NCBI RefSeq assembly: GCF_001468465.1
Contig: NZ_LNSA01000038.1
Coordinates: forward strand, 1 to 39,396
Reading direction: 5' to 3'
Source of the DNA: Sphingopyxis sp. H115
Lineage (GTDB): Bacteria; Pseudomonadota; Alphaproteobacteria; Sphingomonadales; Sphingomonadaceae
Length of the DNA stretch: 39,396 bases
Shown here: piece after piece, positions 39,118-39,396 of the stretch
Layout: the number at the start of each line of letters is the position of its first letter
Position numbering within the stretch: position 1 is the stretch's first letter
Notes under the pieces: model-generated
What the model saw: the letters and a program-made list of their open reading frames with translations, nothing else
Told to the model about the DNA's origin: nothing
Database searches by the model: none
Program-made: the position numbers and the translations under genes

Positions 39118-39396
39118 CGGGCTGGGGGCCCCCACACGCAATGCTCAAGGATTGGCTTCATTCGTTCCGAGGTCAGCTGATGCACTATCCGTGCATAGAC
39201 TTGTATCCGGTCGCGGCCGTAGCCGCGTACCATAATCCGTATTCACATCCCCGGATCGAGCAAAGGCGGATGCGGACCAAACTACTACTGGGCGTTCTCA
39301 GGCGCCATCAACTTTCCCGGTCACACATCACACCAATCCGCGTCGCCTTATCGAGCCTGTTGCAACATAAGCATCAGGCGGCGCGGAGCTCGGCAC
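39118..39396. other. End stretch without a supported gene
   Basis: About 280 bp follow the DUF3768-like gene. I see no recognisable protein, repeat or RNA. Open frames on either strand lack protein character. A gene may begin beyond the window edge. Confidence 0.4.

Noticed and set aside
1..39396. Window as a closed circle opened inside tnpA
   Set aside because: The last bases do not continue the tnpA frame expected before position 2, so the two ends do not join into a normal gene.

Overview
The window reads as part of an accessory plasmid from an alphaproteobacterium, most likely a sphingomonad (Sphingopyxis/Sphingobium/Novosphingobium-like). The reasons are the high GC, the MucR-type regulator, the Rep_3-type initiator with its iteron origin, and a large methylase/strawberry-notch helicase protein followed by a ParB-like protein, an ArdC-like protein and DUF5983/DUF3768-like genes. 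This gene set is typical of plasmids in that group. The host assignment is inference from gene content. No rRNA, tRNA or CRISPR array was seen.

Positions 1-14117 are a nested mobile-element region. A Tn3-family transposase fragment (2-1150) is cut by the end of a second Tn3-type element (about 1149). That element is cut by a third one (terminal repeat at 1981) with a full tnpA and a divergent tnpR stub. IS6100 (5278-6157) joins this stub to an unrelated tnpR stub and has no target duplication. Next comes a class 1 integron: IRi, full intI1, weak Pc promoter and LexA box. Its cassettes, qacEdelta1 and the attI1 crossover core are gone, and sul1 is fused in frame to the first codons of the attI1 leader ORF. 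orf5 follows. A complete 4598-bp Tn3-family transposon (9520-14117, 45-bp inverted repeats) carries a short-chain dehydrogenase in an overlapping unit with its resolvase.

Positions 14118-19905 hold a damaged type I secretion locus. It has an HlyB-like ABC transporter and an HlyD-like fusion protein (overlapping, minus strand), an HlyC-like acyltransferase on the other strand, an AT-rich small membrane-protein gene and a lipase-like gene whose 3' part was removed by the transposon end. A perfect hairpin terminator separates the convergent acyltransferase and hlyD. Positions 20090-22797 hold a small unknown gene, a three-gene membrane-protein operon and a GNAT acetyltransferase.

Positions 22838-28990 are the plasmid maintenance core: a tyrosine recombinase with a small overlapping partner gene, a divergent 315-residue unknown protein with a perfect palindrome between them, parA plus a small overlapping partner with upstream repeats, a VOC protein, a Rep_3-type initiator, and an origin with about ten 20-bp iterons. 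One further perfect iteron lies in inverted orientation just past the 3' end of rep.

Positions 29152-39117 look like a plasmid establishment/anti-defence block: a 1408-residue methylase-helicase fusion (strawberry-notch family), a MucR-like regulator, a zinc-ribbon protein, a 683-residue ParB-like protein, and a tight operon of an unknown acidic protein, an ArdC-like antirestriction protease-fold protein, a DUF6884/YaaA-like protein, a DUF5983-like protein and a DUF3768-like protein. The least understood parts are this block, the orphan secretion system and the isolated inverted iteron.
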